Shown: one piece after another, positions 45,401 to 56,540 of the stretch
Numbering within the stretch: the stretch's first letter is position 1
Layout: every line of letters starts with the position of its first letter
Source of the DNA: Gymnopilus junonius
Lineage: Eukaryota; Basidiomycota; Agaricomycetes; Agaricales; Galerinaceae
Length of the DNA stretch: 64,000 nt
NCBI GenBank assembly: GCA_015501075.1
Contig: JADNYJ010000137.1
Location: 46,270-110,269, forward strand
Direction: 5' to 3'
Program-made: the position numbers and the translations under genes
Notes under the pieces: generated by a model
Told to the model about the DNA's origin: nothing
Databases searched by the model: none
The model's input: only the letters and a program-made list of their open reading frames with translations

Positions 45401-45685
45401 GGGGGTGGTGTTCGAGTACCTCTTTTCAGCAAGGAAGTTTGATGTTTGGATCCCCTTCATCTTGCAGCTCAGGTAGCTCGAACATCGGAAAGTCTTGATG
45501 GTTTGCAAACTGGGTGATGGTGCATTTGGTGTGAGATTTGCAGGAGGTTCTGGCATTAGAGATGGATCTCGCTGAGGGACACGGTGTACTCTCATATGGT
45601 TTGAGAGCCCACCTCTGGTAGTAAACATGTCTTCGCATCCATTGACTATACATGGGATGTTCCTTGGTTTGATCATTCGAGGCAT
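42488..45685 (-). pseudogene. Plavaka-type transposase, frameshifted
   Basis: Starts MPRMIKPRNIPCIVNGCEDM at 45685 with a C2H2-like finger (C-x4-C ... H-x3-H: CIVNGCEDMFTTRGGLSNHM). Next comes a variable linker, then the conserved domain: HHPLLNG/LPCDAEGN across an intron, PWQSFSVSY, YDVWFRDPRL, DNLDGGGGRRAHELTE, FPRADIHELLSPDLLHQIIK, FPEGRGFKQWTRDDSKALMK, HYHHLIKEFGAPNGLCSSIM and, after a gap, YVNKYIDHHAHEIAF with stop at 42488. These blocks match transposases annotated as Plavaka in Agaricomycetes. At least three frame breaks occur: in the linker near 45420-45440, near 44870 (before DFMSGNFAWRQA) and near 44445. The C-terminal third is largely open. It would excise and insert the element in the nucleus. 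Confidence 0.75.
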
Positions 45686-45832
45686 GGAACAAGCGGAAGA
45701 GTCGAAGGGGCTAGAGTAAACAGAGATGCGTGAGCACTGAGAACGAGGTTTGAATTTGAAATTTCGGAAAAAAACGGTGCTTACCATTGCCACATCAACA
45801 TTCCTCACTCTTGAACCACGACCACCTTTATC
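45686..45832. promoter_or_regulatory. Divergent promoter of transposase and passenger gene
   Basis: Only 147 bp separate the transposase ATG (45685, minus) from the passenger ATG (45833, plus), so both must be driven from this interval. No clear TATA box. Confidence 0.6.
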
Positions 45833-48045
45833 ATGCCCCCCAAGTCCAAACAGACCTCCGATGCTGCTGCATGGTTCAAGTCCGTTGTTGTGACTAGGAA
45901 GACGAACAAAGATGCACATCCAGGTCAGATCGTCCACGCAATGGTCAAAAGTGACATACCAAAGAAGAAATGGCCGAGTACAGGGCTGAGTTGGCCCGTG
46001 CACAGGAGGAGAAAAAACAGGTCGAAGAGGAGAACCTTCGTGCTGCGGCTGCCATCGAAGACAAGCTATGCTGCGAGGATATCGAGCATAATGCACCTTG
46101 ACCAGTGACCGCACAGCCCGCATTCCATCGCCAGCGAGAGCTTCATCTATGACAGTGGACGTGGTGACTCAATCTGAACCTAGGGAAGATGAACAAGATA
46201 ACAAAGGTTAGTTGACTTGTCTATTGCAATGACAAGTTGGCACTCACTTTTCGAGTTCCACAGGAGAAGGGAACATGGTTGATGTTGAGCAAGATCATGT
46301 TGACAGTGGGGAATTGGATGTGTATGATCCAGAAGGTGATGATGGTGGGGATGAGAGTGAAGTCAAGCCGAGGTAATGAGTGACGATGAACTCGGAGATA
46401 AGCCTCGAAGCCTGTCACTAAAGGTCAAAAGGCTAAAACTGGCCGAGCTGACATCAGTGCTCTTCGACAGACCATACCCACAGCCGCTCCCACCTCTCAT
46501 TCCATTACTCCCACCACTGCAGAAACAAAACGCAAAGCAGATGCAAAGTAAGTTCTGACCTATTGTTATCTTATGATCTTTTATATGACATTTCTTTACC
46601 TCTAGCCATGAGCGCAGACTAAGCAAGAAACCTAAGAAGAATGACCCCAAGCATGGCCCTGCAGGCATGATCAAAGGTTGGCAGGTGGCCAGGATGCGAA
46701 GCTCGCTGCTTCTCTTCAGGTGAAGACCAACGAAGAAGAAGATTTGATGGTGCACATGGGCAGATTTGTGGGGGATGAGGAGACAGATGATGTCGAACAT
46801 TTGGCTTTATCGAGCTTGACGAAGACCTCGAAGAAGCTGCTGGTACATCTTCACTTGCCTCGCTTCATCGAAATTTTCTAACTTCAGCTCCAGCCTTCCA
46901 TTGTCAAGGTAACCGAAGCCAAGTCTGGACCTCCAGCTTGTACGAAGAAGGATGCTCATGGTGGTGCCAGGAAAGCGAGGGAGTCTAACCTTCCTGATGG
47001 GGCTGCCGAAGACTTTCGAAACAAAGTGACCCCCAAGGTCTGGATTCTTGCCGGTACTATGCCCAGTGCTTGGAAAGGTCTCTCTGTCCCTCAGATTCAG
47101 TCATTGGTGGATGAAGTGTATGGGGCTGGAACCCATACTGTTAAGCATGACTCTCCCTGGTGGGACCTAGTGAGTTTTTTCTATTGTCTCCAACTTCTAT
47201 CACTCACATCGAAGTTTATGAGGTGAGTTACAGACTTAGTGATTGGCGCAGTCACTTTGTCAAGCATGCTCATATTGCAGTCACGAATCATATGGCAGTT
47301 TTCGATTACGGAAGAAGAATACACCAAAGAAGACCTCGCTGAGTATGTCAAGAAATATACATTGCTCGAAGGGAAGCAAGCACCTACTGCTCGGTTCCAC
47401 TGGGGGAGTTGGGAAGTCAAGATGAGGATGACATGAGGGTCAAACGCAAAGTAAGTGTTCCTGGGTTTCTTTCTCGGGAATCGTAGGCTAACACAGTCTC
47501 TAAGGGACGCTTCCAAAATGAATTGATCCTTTACACCCTAGCAAATGCTCACTTCAGCGAGTTTGAAGACGTCCCCAATCCTCAAGACATATATGATGAT
47601 GAAATGCCCATTGGGGCATTGATTTTAGCTCTTCAAGCTGTGAGTTCATGCTACCTTTCATTCGCTCATCACTCATCCCACCTGATAGGTTGAGCATGCC
47701 TTCAAGTTTTGGACTACAGGCGAATTTGTAGAAGACTCAAAGCTCAAGTTCAATGCCGACACATATGATGATTTGTTAGAACGCAAGAAGAAGCCCGATG
47801 GATCAGTCAAAGAAGTCCTCACACATCGCTCAAGCCTTTACTTGCCGTCAGTTCAAAGCCTCGAGAAGAAGCATTGGGTCAGCATTTTCGAGGCCGCAAG
47901 TGTGATTCTGGGGCAGTCCAAAGTTGGCAAGAAGAAGAAGGGCTGCAGCAAGTCAGCCTCCTCAGCTGCTAGCTCAGAGGTAGAGCTCGAGGAGTCAATG
48001 CCTGTGTTTACCCTTCATTCTGATGAAGACTCTGACAAAGAGTAG
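45833..48045 (+). CDS. Transposon passenger gene, nuclear-like protein with C-terminal DUF6532-like region
   Basis: A multi-exon gene that can be followed from MPPKSKQTSDAAAWFKSVV (45833) to ESMPVFTLHSDEDSDKE and a stop at 48045. Exon by exon: a coiled-coil stretch (EEMAEYRAELARAQEEKKQV), an acidic block near 46280-46370, a basic nuclear-signal-like stretch (KGQKAKTGRAD; HERRLSKKPKKNDPKHG), then a folded C-terminal region with VWILAGTMPSAWKGLSVPQI, LTYTLANAHF-like sequence near 47540, MPIGALILALQAVEHAFKFW and an Arg/Lys-rich end. Introns are 40-70 nt and the joined exons show no clear lesion. The C-terminal part resembles a DUF6532 domain found in Agaricomycete transposon-linked genes. The function is unknown; a DNA-binding or regulatory partner of the transposase is possible. 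Confidence 0.55.
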
Positions 48046-48104
48046 TTCTTATGTAGTATGGCTGTATTAGCTCATTGAATGGATTGATTTTGCTTATTAT
48101 AATT

Positions 48105-48315
48105 TATTATCCTATGGAAAGATCTGAAAGACGTAAGCCCAAAAAACCCACATCATCTTTATAACGACGACCTTGGTCTTTGAAAGATGAAGCTAGGTCT
48201 GTCAAAGACATGTACCTTTCTTTCGAAAGACCTCGGTCTTTTAGGTCTTTCGGGTCTTTCACGTCTTTCCAAAGATGCAAAAGATGCGAAAGAACTTTCT
48301 GACATTTTCCTGATG
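48105..48315. repeat. Right subterminal and terminal repeat region of the Plavaka-type element
   Basis: Many AAAGAC/GTCTTT words in both orientations (for example cttggtctttgaaagatg and ggtcttttaggtctttcggg), then the inverted terminal repeat ending at 48315. Confidence 0.6.
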
Positions 48316-48399
48316 TTGGTGAGCCTTCCTTCATCTAATCACTCAACTCTTTCTTATCTGCTGCTCCCTTGGCCCAGGTATTTTCATCTGGATATTCAA

Positions 48400-49176
48400 T
48401 GTAAGGGAGATCATGAGCATGGGTACATATCGAAGGTAATTAACTTGGAATGGAGCACTGGATGCATGGAAGCGCCTGCGATTAGATGACAATGGCACCC
48501 AACAATGGCTATATTTAGCTCACTGAAAAGAAGACTTATCTGTGCAATGAAATCAACTCGATGGCCCTTGCATCCTCCAGGCCCAATACCTTAAATGGTA
48601 AAATTTCAATTATCCGATGGTAAACGACCCTATGGACTGAGTTCCGACTGCAAATTGACCTGAAACAACCAGACATCATTCTGCAACCAAACTACATCAG
48701 TTTCCAACATAAAATTTCTCTAGATTACTTTCTCCTCCCTCATTTACCACTTATAAAATTTTATTCCTCTCCATTTAGCCTTTAAAATATGATCTCTCCA
48801 TGTGCTCTCCCATTGTTATTCGGTCCGATAAATTTTCACTTTGTTTATTTCAATTCTCCTTCTCCCTGGAAATCTTCGCTTATCTGCTACAGTATAAATA
48901 CTAGACCTGTGTACTGTAGTTCCCCAGTGAATTTTACTGCACAAATCAGCATAGAAGCGAAAGAACTGAGCACTAGAAATCACTCAAAACATCTCATTTT
49001 ATCGAAATCTCTCTCCACCTCTTTCTTCAACTCTATATATTGGAATCCTTGTCTATTCCGAAGTTATACACTACTATACATCGTCTACATATGCCTACAC
49101 ACGTTTTTGGATCCTCAGACAAATGGAGTTTGTCCCGGAGTCCATCTATCGACTCACACAAACTCATATCATTTCA
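48400..49176 (+). repeat. 5' LTR of the Gypsy element
   Basis: 777 bp, TG...CA ends. It carries more TpG where the 3' LTR has CpG (for example ctggatgc versus ccggatgc), as expected from cytosine deamination. Confidence 0.9.
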
Positions 49177-49178
49177 AC

Positions 49179-49195
49179 TGGAGCCCACCGCGAGG
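49179..49195 (+). other. Primer binding site of the Gypsy element
   Basis: Two bases after the 5' LTR the sequence TGGAGCCCACCGCGAGG begins with TGG, complementary to a tRNA CCA end. The specific tRNA is not identified here. Confidence 0.65.
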
Positions 49196-49271
49196 GTTCC
49201 AAAAGCTTGTTTAGGTTGTTTTACCCACCCATTCAATCCCGAAACCATACCCTTCTGTAAGGGAACCTCAA

Positions 49272-50331
49272 AATAAACACCACAGATTTAGAATTCAGTC
49301 CGTTACCATACACCGAAGATTCTTACTTTGTTCCGCCATCCGAAATATCTTCCTCCGAAGTATCAACACCACCATCTGAAGAATCATCACCAGACTTCTT
49401 AGACCCTGAATCTAGATCGCCACCATGACCCAGATTTATTCCTGTAGATTGGTCACAAGTGGGAATGCCTGACCAAGGAGGAAATTCAAGCACCAATATC
49501 AACATGAACAATACACAAAATGCTCCTAATAATAGCAACACTTTGAACATGTCAAGCACTTCGAATCTGACAGTTGCTAATAGATCGGGCATGCCAAATG
49601 TCCACCACCCATCTGCTCCAAAATTTGATGGAAAGGCAATCTCACTTGCTAGTTACCTGGACGAGGTCAAGCAATTAGCACAAACTCACAATTTAACAAT
49701 TCAGCAAACTATACAATGGGCCATCAGGTATCTCTCACTGGAAGAACAGCAACTATGGAAGGTGTTACCTTCTTCAAAAGGAAGCGATTGGACCACATTC
49801 AAGACTGAGCTATTCAAATGCTATCCAGGAGCAAATGAAGATCACCGATACACTATTGCGAATCTCAAATCGCTTGTCAAATGCCAAGCTGAATTTAAAA
49901 TCACAACAGCGGAACAGTTTGGAATTTATTATAGATCATTCTACATAATGGTAATTTACCTCAAGGATGCCAGCAAAATTAATGATCGAGAAATAAGCTG
50001 TTTCTTCATGCAAGGCCTGCATGCTTCATTCAGAAAGCAAGTACGTGATCAACTCTATGCAGAAAACCCGAAGCACCATACCAATGATCCATTCAAGCTT
50101 GAGGAAATACAGACTGCAGCTCTATTTATTTTGTCTTGCAACTACGGAGGTGCTGAACCTCCTTCTTTATTTTCTGCACCACCAGCAGCAGAACTGACTA
50201 TTAAGAAGGAGCATTATGACTTCTCCAGCTATCAGCCACAGAGTAACAACAGCTTTAATGTGAATGGACTGGTTGATGAAATTATGAAGCGAGTGGAGAC
50301 ACTTATGCAGCAAAAGGTCACTCCAGCTTAA
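49272..50331 (+). pseudogene. Gypsy Gag
   Basis: The frame runs from about 49272 with a Ser/Pro/Glu-rich N-terminus (LEFSPLPYTEDSYFVPPSEI) and is interrupted by TGA at 49426-49428. It continues from Met 49459 for 290 codons to TAA at 50329-50331. The gag domain is visible as FDGKAISLASYLDEVKQLAQ, AIRYLSLEEQQLWKVL and FFMQGLHASFRKQVRDQLY. At the expected start the sequence is AAAATAAAC, so an original ATG may have become ATA. The zinc knuckle CAFCSSQGHYVPEC (C-x2-C-x4-H-x4-C) follows in the same frame just beyond the TAA (about 50370-50415), which shows that this stop is secondary. Confidence 0.8.
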
Positions 50332-53300
50332 AACCTAAATAAATATACAAGCAGATATGGCCAGAAGAGCTGTGCCTTCTGCTCAAGTCAAGGCCATTAT
50401 GTTCCAGAATGCAAGATAGCTGAAGAATATTTACAGAAAGGATTGTGCAAAAGGAATGCCAAGAACTTTATTATGCTTCCGAATGGTAGCCATATCACAG
50501 CTCGAACTTTACCTGGAAAGAATATCCAGGAACGAATTGATTACTGGCACAAAACTAACATGTCCCAAGGACCAACTATTTCCACTAATTTACTTGGAGT
50601 GAATATTACTCCAGTTGAGTGGAAAATGCCAGAACCAACTCCGGTGACCACAAATATACTCGAAATGGTCGAAGAAGATGAGGAAATTGCCATTGCAACA
50701 ATCAGAGAAGTCGAAGAGCTAGAAGTTATGGAAGCACTTATATCCTCGACCCAGAAGAAAGTCAATGAGACCTGCAAGAAGATGGGCACTAAGCCCTCTA
50801 ATGGACCAACTACTCAAAGCATGGCCAAGAACTCAAGCACTATAGAGTCAGCAAAATTAAACGATACCAGGAACAACTCCAAGGAGGCAGAGAAGAATCC
50901 AAACTCGAGTAATTCACCACCTCAATTCCGATACATGACACCTATTGAAGATTCTAAAATTGCTAAGAAGCTTGCAGATTGGGAACTTGATGTGTCCTTC
51001 AACATTACAAGCAAGGAGCTTCTCTCAGTTGCACCCGATGTCCGAAAAATCATCAAAGAACTAGTTACGACCAAGAAAGTATCAACTAGCAATGTCATGG
51101 CCTTGGAAGAAGCTCAAGAAAATATTGTGGATTCATTTATGTCAACCTTGCCAGATCGAAAGGACGAAATCATTGTGGCAAATCATACTGAGGAATTGCA
51201 TGTTATTGATGTGCTGCTCAATGGGAGAGTTCTTGTTGAAGGAGTACTCGATGAAGGATCACAAATCATTGCACTTCACAAAAATAAATGGACAGAACTT
51301 GGCCTACCTCTTCGCTCAGACCACCAAATGACCCTGGAATCGGCTAACAATACAAAGAATCAAACTGTCAGACTCCTGCATAATCTAAAGGTAATTATTG
51401 GTGACTATGAATTTTATTTACAGGTACAGGTCATGGAGGACACACCCTATGAAATGTTACTCAGGCTACCTTTCAAAACTCTAACAGAAATGGATTCAAA
51501 GTATTATTGGGATGGGAACTCTTTTATAACCTTGGAAGATCCTAATATGAAGGCGATGATTACTATTCTGACTCGGCCTCATAAACGAGTAACTCAGGCT
51601 AAGGGAACAGATTTTTAGGTGTTGATGATTCATTATACAATTGAGGAGATGCAAGTAGTCTCCCAACCATGCAATGTACCTCCTCTCAATTAAACCAATC
51701 AAACTCTTTTGACCACTATACCACACATGATAAATCTAAAACCAAAACCCCTGCAAATATCGAAGCATTAGCATATAAGAAAGTCGAAAATCGAGTCAAA
51801 CCAGTCGCAACTACCCTACCAGAGAAATTTAGAATCGTCCGTAGGATCCCAAACGACCCATTAGAAGACCTACCAGTACTACCAGAACACCCACCCGCAT
51901 TTACACCAGGAAATCGATATACTCTAGAATGAAAGGAAGCAATGCAAGTCAATAAAGATAAATTCCTCAAAGTGGATGAAGAAGCATTAGTCCATTGGAT
52001 GATTAAAGCACACGAAGACACATTCGCATGGACAGAAGAAGAGAAAGGAATTTTCAAGGATGAATATTTCGACCCAGTAGTCATTCCGACAATAGAACAC
52101 ATACCGTGGGTACAACGAAGTATCCCAATACCTCCAGGAAAATTCGCACAATTTGTGGAAGTCATTAAAGCAAAGATTGCATCAGGTGTCTATGAACTGT
52201 CCAACTCATCATATGATGAGAATTTCTGCATGTGAAAAAGGATGGAAAGTCACTCCGAAATAGTGCATGATTGCAGGAGCTAAACGCCGTAACCATTAAA
52301 GATAGCGCCGTCCCGCCAATAATTGAACAATATGCGGAATCGTTTGGCGGACGTGGTTGTTATGCTATCTTCGACCTTCTGGTCGGATTTGACCAGAGAA
52401 AATTAGCATTGAGTCTAGAGACTTAACCACCTTTCAGACACCTTTAGGAACTTACAGACTAACCTCAATTCCGATGGGATATACCAACTCAATGCAAATC
52501 TTTCATGGCGATACTACTTTCCTTCTCCAAGAAGAAATACCACATGTCACTATTCCATTTGTTGATGACATTCCTGTTAAAGGACCAACTACACGCTATC
52601 AATTGGAAGATGGGAGTTATGAAACAATTCCTGGAAATCCAGGGATTCGAAAATTCGTATGGGAACACTTACAGAATGTTAACCGCGTTATCCAATGCAT
52701 CAAGCATGCAGGAGGAACCTTTTCGGCAGCAAAATCAGCACTCTGTATTGATGAAGCGATAATAGTCAGACATAAATGTACCTTCGAAGGCCGAGTTCCA
52801 GAAGAAAATCAAGTCCAGAAAATCCTTGACTGGCCAGTACCGAAGGATCTAACAGATGTTAGAGGTTTTCTAGGAACATTGGGAATGATCCGCATCTTCA
52901 TAAAGAATTTTGCTATGCATGCAAAACCCCTGGTAGACCTCACATGCAAGAATGTTGAATTTGAATTCAGAACAGACCAGCTTCTGTCAATGGAGAAATT
53001 AAAAATGTTCACTAAAGAATGCCCAGCAATTAGAGCAATTGACTATACCTCCCCAAATGAAGTTATTCTGGCTGTTGACTCCTCATGGATGGCAGTCGGA
53101 TTTTGGCTATCTCAAATGGGAGACGATGGATGCTGGTATCCATCTAGATATGGTTCAATAACCTGGAATGAATGAGAACAAAGATACTCACAAGCAAAGG
53201 TCGAGCTATATGGCTTATTTTGAGCACTTCAAGCATTCAAAGTCTTTATAATTGGCATAGAAAATTTGACAGTCAAAGTTGATGCTAAATATATCAAGGG

Positions 53301-55096
53301 AATGATAAATAACCCCGATATACAGCCAAGTGCTACTATGAATCATTGGATCGCGGGTATTGTATTATTTGACTTCAAACTTTGTCACATACCTGGAAAA
53401 GACCACACACCTGCAGATGGATTGTCCCGCTGACCTAAAGCACCTGAAGACCCCAAAGAACCTGATGACCATGACAATTGGATTGATGAATCTTATTCAT
53501 TTGCGATTGAAGTCCTAAACTGGATCATGCCTACAAAAATTAAATTAGTGCCCAAAAGTACACCAAGACCACCATATCAAATCAACACCAAACAAAGTCC
53601 TCACCATAACTCAAAATCACAGTACATCTCTCCATCTACATTCCTCAGCAGTTTCATTACTGAAGAAATAGCAATTCCACAAAATGAGAAGGCCCAAGCT
53701 AAAGACCAGCAGCTCGAAGACATAATTAAATTCCTCCAAAGCCCTGGGGAACAATTAAACCTACCAGACCAAGAATTCAAGTGGTTTATTCAATATGCAA
53801 CCCAATTCTTTATTTCCAATGATCAGTTATGGAAGAAGGACTCACATGGGAAGCACAAACTGGTTATTCTAGAACCAAAATGACTAAGGTTAATTATTCA
53901 AGCTCATGATGAACTCGGCCACAAAGGAATATATACTGTCCATATTCAACTCCTCGAACGATTCTGGTGGCCATATCTCGAAGATGATGTCAAATGGTAT
54001 ATCAAGACCTGTCATGAATGCCAAATTCGCCTTCACACCAAGATCCTTATTCCACCTTTGGTACCATCACCAGTGGGACTATTCAGAAAGGTGTATATCG
54101 ACACCATGCTTATGCCAAAAGCTAGAGGTTATCATTATATTATCCATGCATGATGCTCACTTACTGCCTACCCTGAATGGTCAATAGTCAAGAATGAGAA
54201 TTACAAGACCATATCAAGCTTTATATACCAAATCCTTTGCAGATGGGGGGGGAGCAATCGAGGAAATAGTGACAGACAATGCACCTCAATACATCCAAGT
54301 GGCAGAATATCTAGTCGAAAAATACCATATCCATTATATCAGGATTTTGCCTTACAACTCTAGGGCCCAAGGACCAATTGAACATTGGCATTTTGATGTC
54401 CGGGAAGCATTAATTAAGACAGCTGAAGGCAATGAAACTAAATGGCTGGACTATGCCCCTGCAGTATTCTGGGCAGAGCATGTCACTATTAACAAGTCAA
54501 CTGGGTACTCACCATATTATTTAGCACATGGAGTGGAGCCATTGTTACCCTTTGACCTAGCAGAAGCAACTTACCTTGCACCAGACCTCGACAAGATGTT
54601 ACCAATGGAAGATCTTATTGCGGCATGCACTAAAATGCTACATAAGTGCCCAAATGATTTATTATGCATCAAGGAGCAAGTCCTCAAGTCTCGATGGCAG
54701 GCAATTCGACAGCTAGAGAAGAACCAATCAAATAAAATTATTGACTATGACTTCAAGCCTGGCTCATTAGTACTCATCAGAAATTCATGATTTGACAAGA
54801 CACTCAGCAAAACCAAGCCAAGATATCTAGGACCCATGGTAGTAATTCAACGCACCAAGGGAGGATCATACATCCTCGGTGAATTAGATGGATCAATTTC
54901 GAAACTTAGATTCGCTGCCTTCCGCCTTCTTCCCTATTCCCCACGCGATATTCGAGCTATTCCAGTCACAAAACTCAGCGATGAAGACCTCGAAGAAATC
55001 ACACATGAAACTGGCAATCCTTTTGACCTTCCGAAGCAGACATCGACCCTGAAGAACTATAATGCACGTCGTCACTCCGAAATCATCCCTGTTTAA
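50332..55096 (+). pseudogene. Gypsy protease-RT-RNase H-integrase, degenerate
   Basis: 50443-51618 encodes a retropepsin-like segment (VLVEGVLDEGSQIIALHK, with Glu where the usual DSG/DTG has Ser/Thr). RT lies at about 51940-52930 with FVDDIPVKGP as the catalytic box and LDWPVPKDLTDVRGFLG after it. RNase H follows with ILAVDSSWMAVGFWLSQ and VDAKYIKGMINN. The integrase (53884-54790) has the HHCC part (HDELGHKG, CHECQIR), the core D in VYIDT, D in EEIVTDNAP and E in GPIEHWHFD, then a C-terminal LRFAAFRLLPY segment to 55096. Frame changes occur at about 51640, 52235-52420 and in a G7 run at 54245-54251. Between 52474 and 55096 six in-frame stops interrupt, all TGA (53173, 53221, 53431, 53881, 54151, 54788). 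Confidence 0.88.
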
Positions 55097-55185
55097 AGAA
55101 CAAGTAATTTATGGCTTGCAAATATTTCCTTAACCCTCAATTCCCCACAGCAATTTCCTGCTCCTCCTCTTCTCATCGTCATCAT

Positions 55186-55692
55186 CTAATATGCAAATCG
55201 GATTATTGATGTTCCCCGGACTGTCACATCATCAAGATCCTCTCCATATCCCGCTGCTCGAAAATACCAGGTCTCGAACCGAAGACGTAGGCGCTGAGTT
55301 TCCGACAAAAGAAAATAGGTGAACATCACTCCTCCTTCGCTCTTTTGATTAAACCCGGCCGCAAACCCACGACCAACCGCATCCATAATCAATAAGGCGG
55401 TCTCATCCGAAATCCTTGCCTCAACACTATGTGCCATGCAACTATCCCGAATGACTTGAATCTCGTGCTAGGATTCATTTCAACAAAAAAAAAATGCTTG
55501 GCGCAAATAGAACAAACTCACCAATTCATGCATGAAATTTTCGAATCTCAAACCAAAGGATTCCTGTGCAATAGGCGAAGATAAAACGCGTAAAGCAGAT
55601 GCCAATACACAGGCACGTCTGCTCGCAAAGGCTTCATAAATGCGTCCTGCGTAGCAGAAATAGGTGTTTGTCAAAATGGAAAGGACCGGCAT
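55186..55692 (-). CDS. Antisense spliced ORF between Gypsy pol and 3' LTR
   Basis: Minus strand, exon 1 55522-55692 (57 codons, start MPVLSILTNTYFCYAGRIYE) and exon 2 55186-55467 (93 codons plus stop), joined across a 54-nt intron with GTGAGT donor and CCTAG acceptor in phase 0. The product is 150 residues, mixed hydrophobic and charged: CVLASALRVLSSPIAQESFG, SVEARISDETALLIMDAVGR and a C-terminal LRLRFETWYFRAAGYGEDLD. No known domain is recognised. Unlike pol, neither exon contains a lesion. It lies fully inside the element. Antisense ORFs in this position are known in some plant Gypsy elements; here it could encode a regulator or be a captured gene. Confidence 0.5.
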
Positions 55693-55762
55693 GGCTACTC
55701 AAGTTTAGAAGTTGATGAAATTGTCGTTGACATGGAAGTCAACATTTATAGTCCCCGGGAGG

Positions 55763-56540
55763 TGTAAGGAAGACCATGAGCATGGGTACGTATCGAAGGT
55801 TATTAACTTGGAATGGAGCACCGGATGCATAGAAGCGCCTTCGATAAGATAACAATGGCACCCAACAATGGCTATATTTAGCTCGCCGAAAAGAAGACTT
55901 ATCCGTGCAATGAAATCAACCCGATGGCCCTCGCATCCTCCTGGCCCAATACCTTAAATGGTAAAACTTCAATTATCCGACGGTAAACGACCTTATGGAC
56001 GAGTTCCGACTGCAAATCGATCCGAAACAACCACAAAACATCATTCTGCAACCAAACTCATTGGTCTCCAACATAAAATTTCTCTAGATTACTTTCTCCT
56101 CCCTCGTTTATGACTTATAAAATTTTATCCCTCTCCATTTAGCCTTTAAAATACGATCTCTCCATGCACTCTCCCATTGTTATTCGGTCCGACAAATTTT
56201 CACTTCGTTTATTTCAATTTTCCTTCTCCCTGGAAATCTTCGCTTATCTGCTACAGTATAAATACTAGACCTGTGTACTGTAGTTCCCCAGTGAATTTTA
56301 CTGCACAAATCTGCATAGAAGCGAAAGAACTGAGCACTAGAAATCACTCAAAACATCTCATTTTATCGAAATCTCTCTCCACCTCTTTCTTCAACTCTTA
56401 TATTCGGAATCCTTGTCTATTCCGAAGTTATACACTACTATACATCGTCTACATATGCCTACACACGTTTTTGGATCCTCAGACAAATGGAGTTTGTCCC
56501 GGAGTCCATCTATCGACTCACACAAACTCACATCATTTCA
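55763..56540 (+). repeat. 3' LTR of the Gypsy element
   Basis: 778 bp, matching 48400-49176 over its full length with scattered substitutions and very few indels. Confidence 0.9.

Larger units (their letters stand above)
42287..48315. mobile_element. Plavaka-type (KDZ-related) DNA transposon with passenger gene
   Basis: About 6.0 kb. The termini form imperfect inverted repeats: left CATCAGGAAAACGGCAAAAA followed by GTTCTTTC at 42287-42314; right, as reverse complement from 48315, CATCAGGAAAATGTCAGAAA followed by GTTCTTTC (25 of 28 matches). Both ends continue into GTCTTT/AAAGAC-rich DNA. Inside are a Plavaka-like transposase gene on the minus strand and a divergent gene on the plus strand. 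No exact target-site duplication was recognised. The transposase has frameshifts, so the copy is immobile unless helped in trans. Confidence 0.72.
48400..56540 (+). mobile_element. Ty3/Gypsy retrotransposon, old and decayed
   Basis: LTRs at 48400-49176 and 55763-56540 (777 and 778 bp) start TGTAAGG and end ATCATTTCA. Internal order: gag, zinc knuckle, protease, RT, RNase H, integrase. The integrase comes last, which marks the Gypsy class. The LTRs differ at many positions, largely C/T or G/A, so the insertion is old. Flanks are ttcaa and tcgaa, not an exact target duplication. It lies only 84 bp from the Plavaka-type element. An antisense ORF sits between pol and the 3' LTR. Confidence 0.9.

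Noticed and set aside
49323..49592. Minus-strand 89-codon frame over the gag start
   Set aside because: Antisense shadow of the Ser/Pro/Glu-rich gag N-terminus; no splice or motif support, unlike the antisense ORF at 55.2-55.7 kb.
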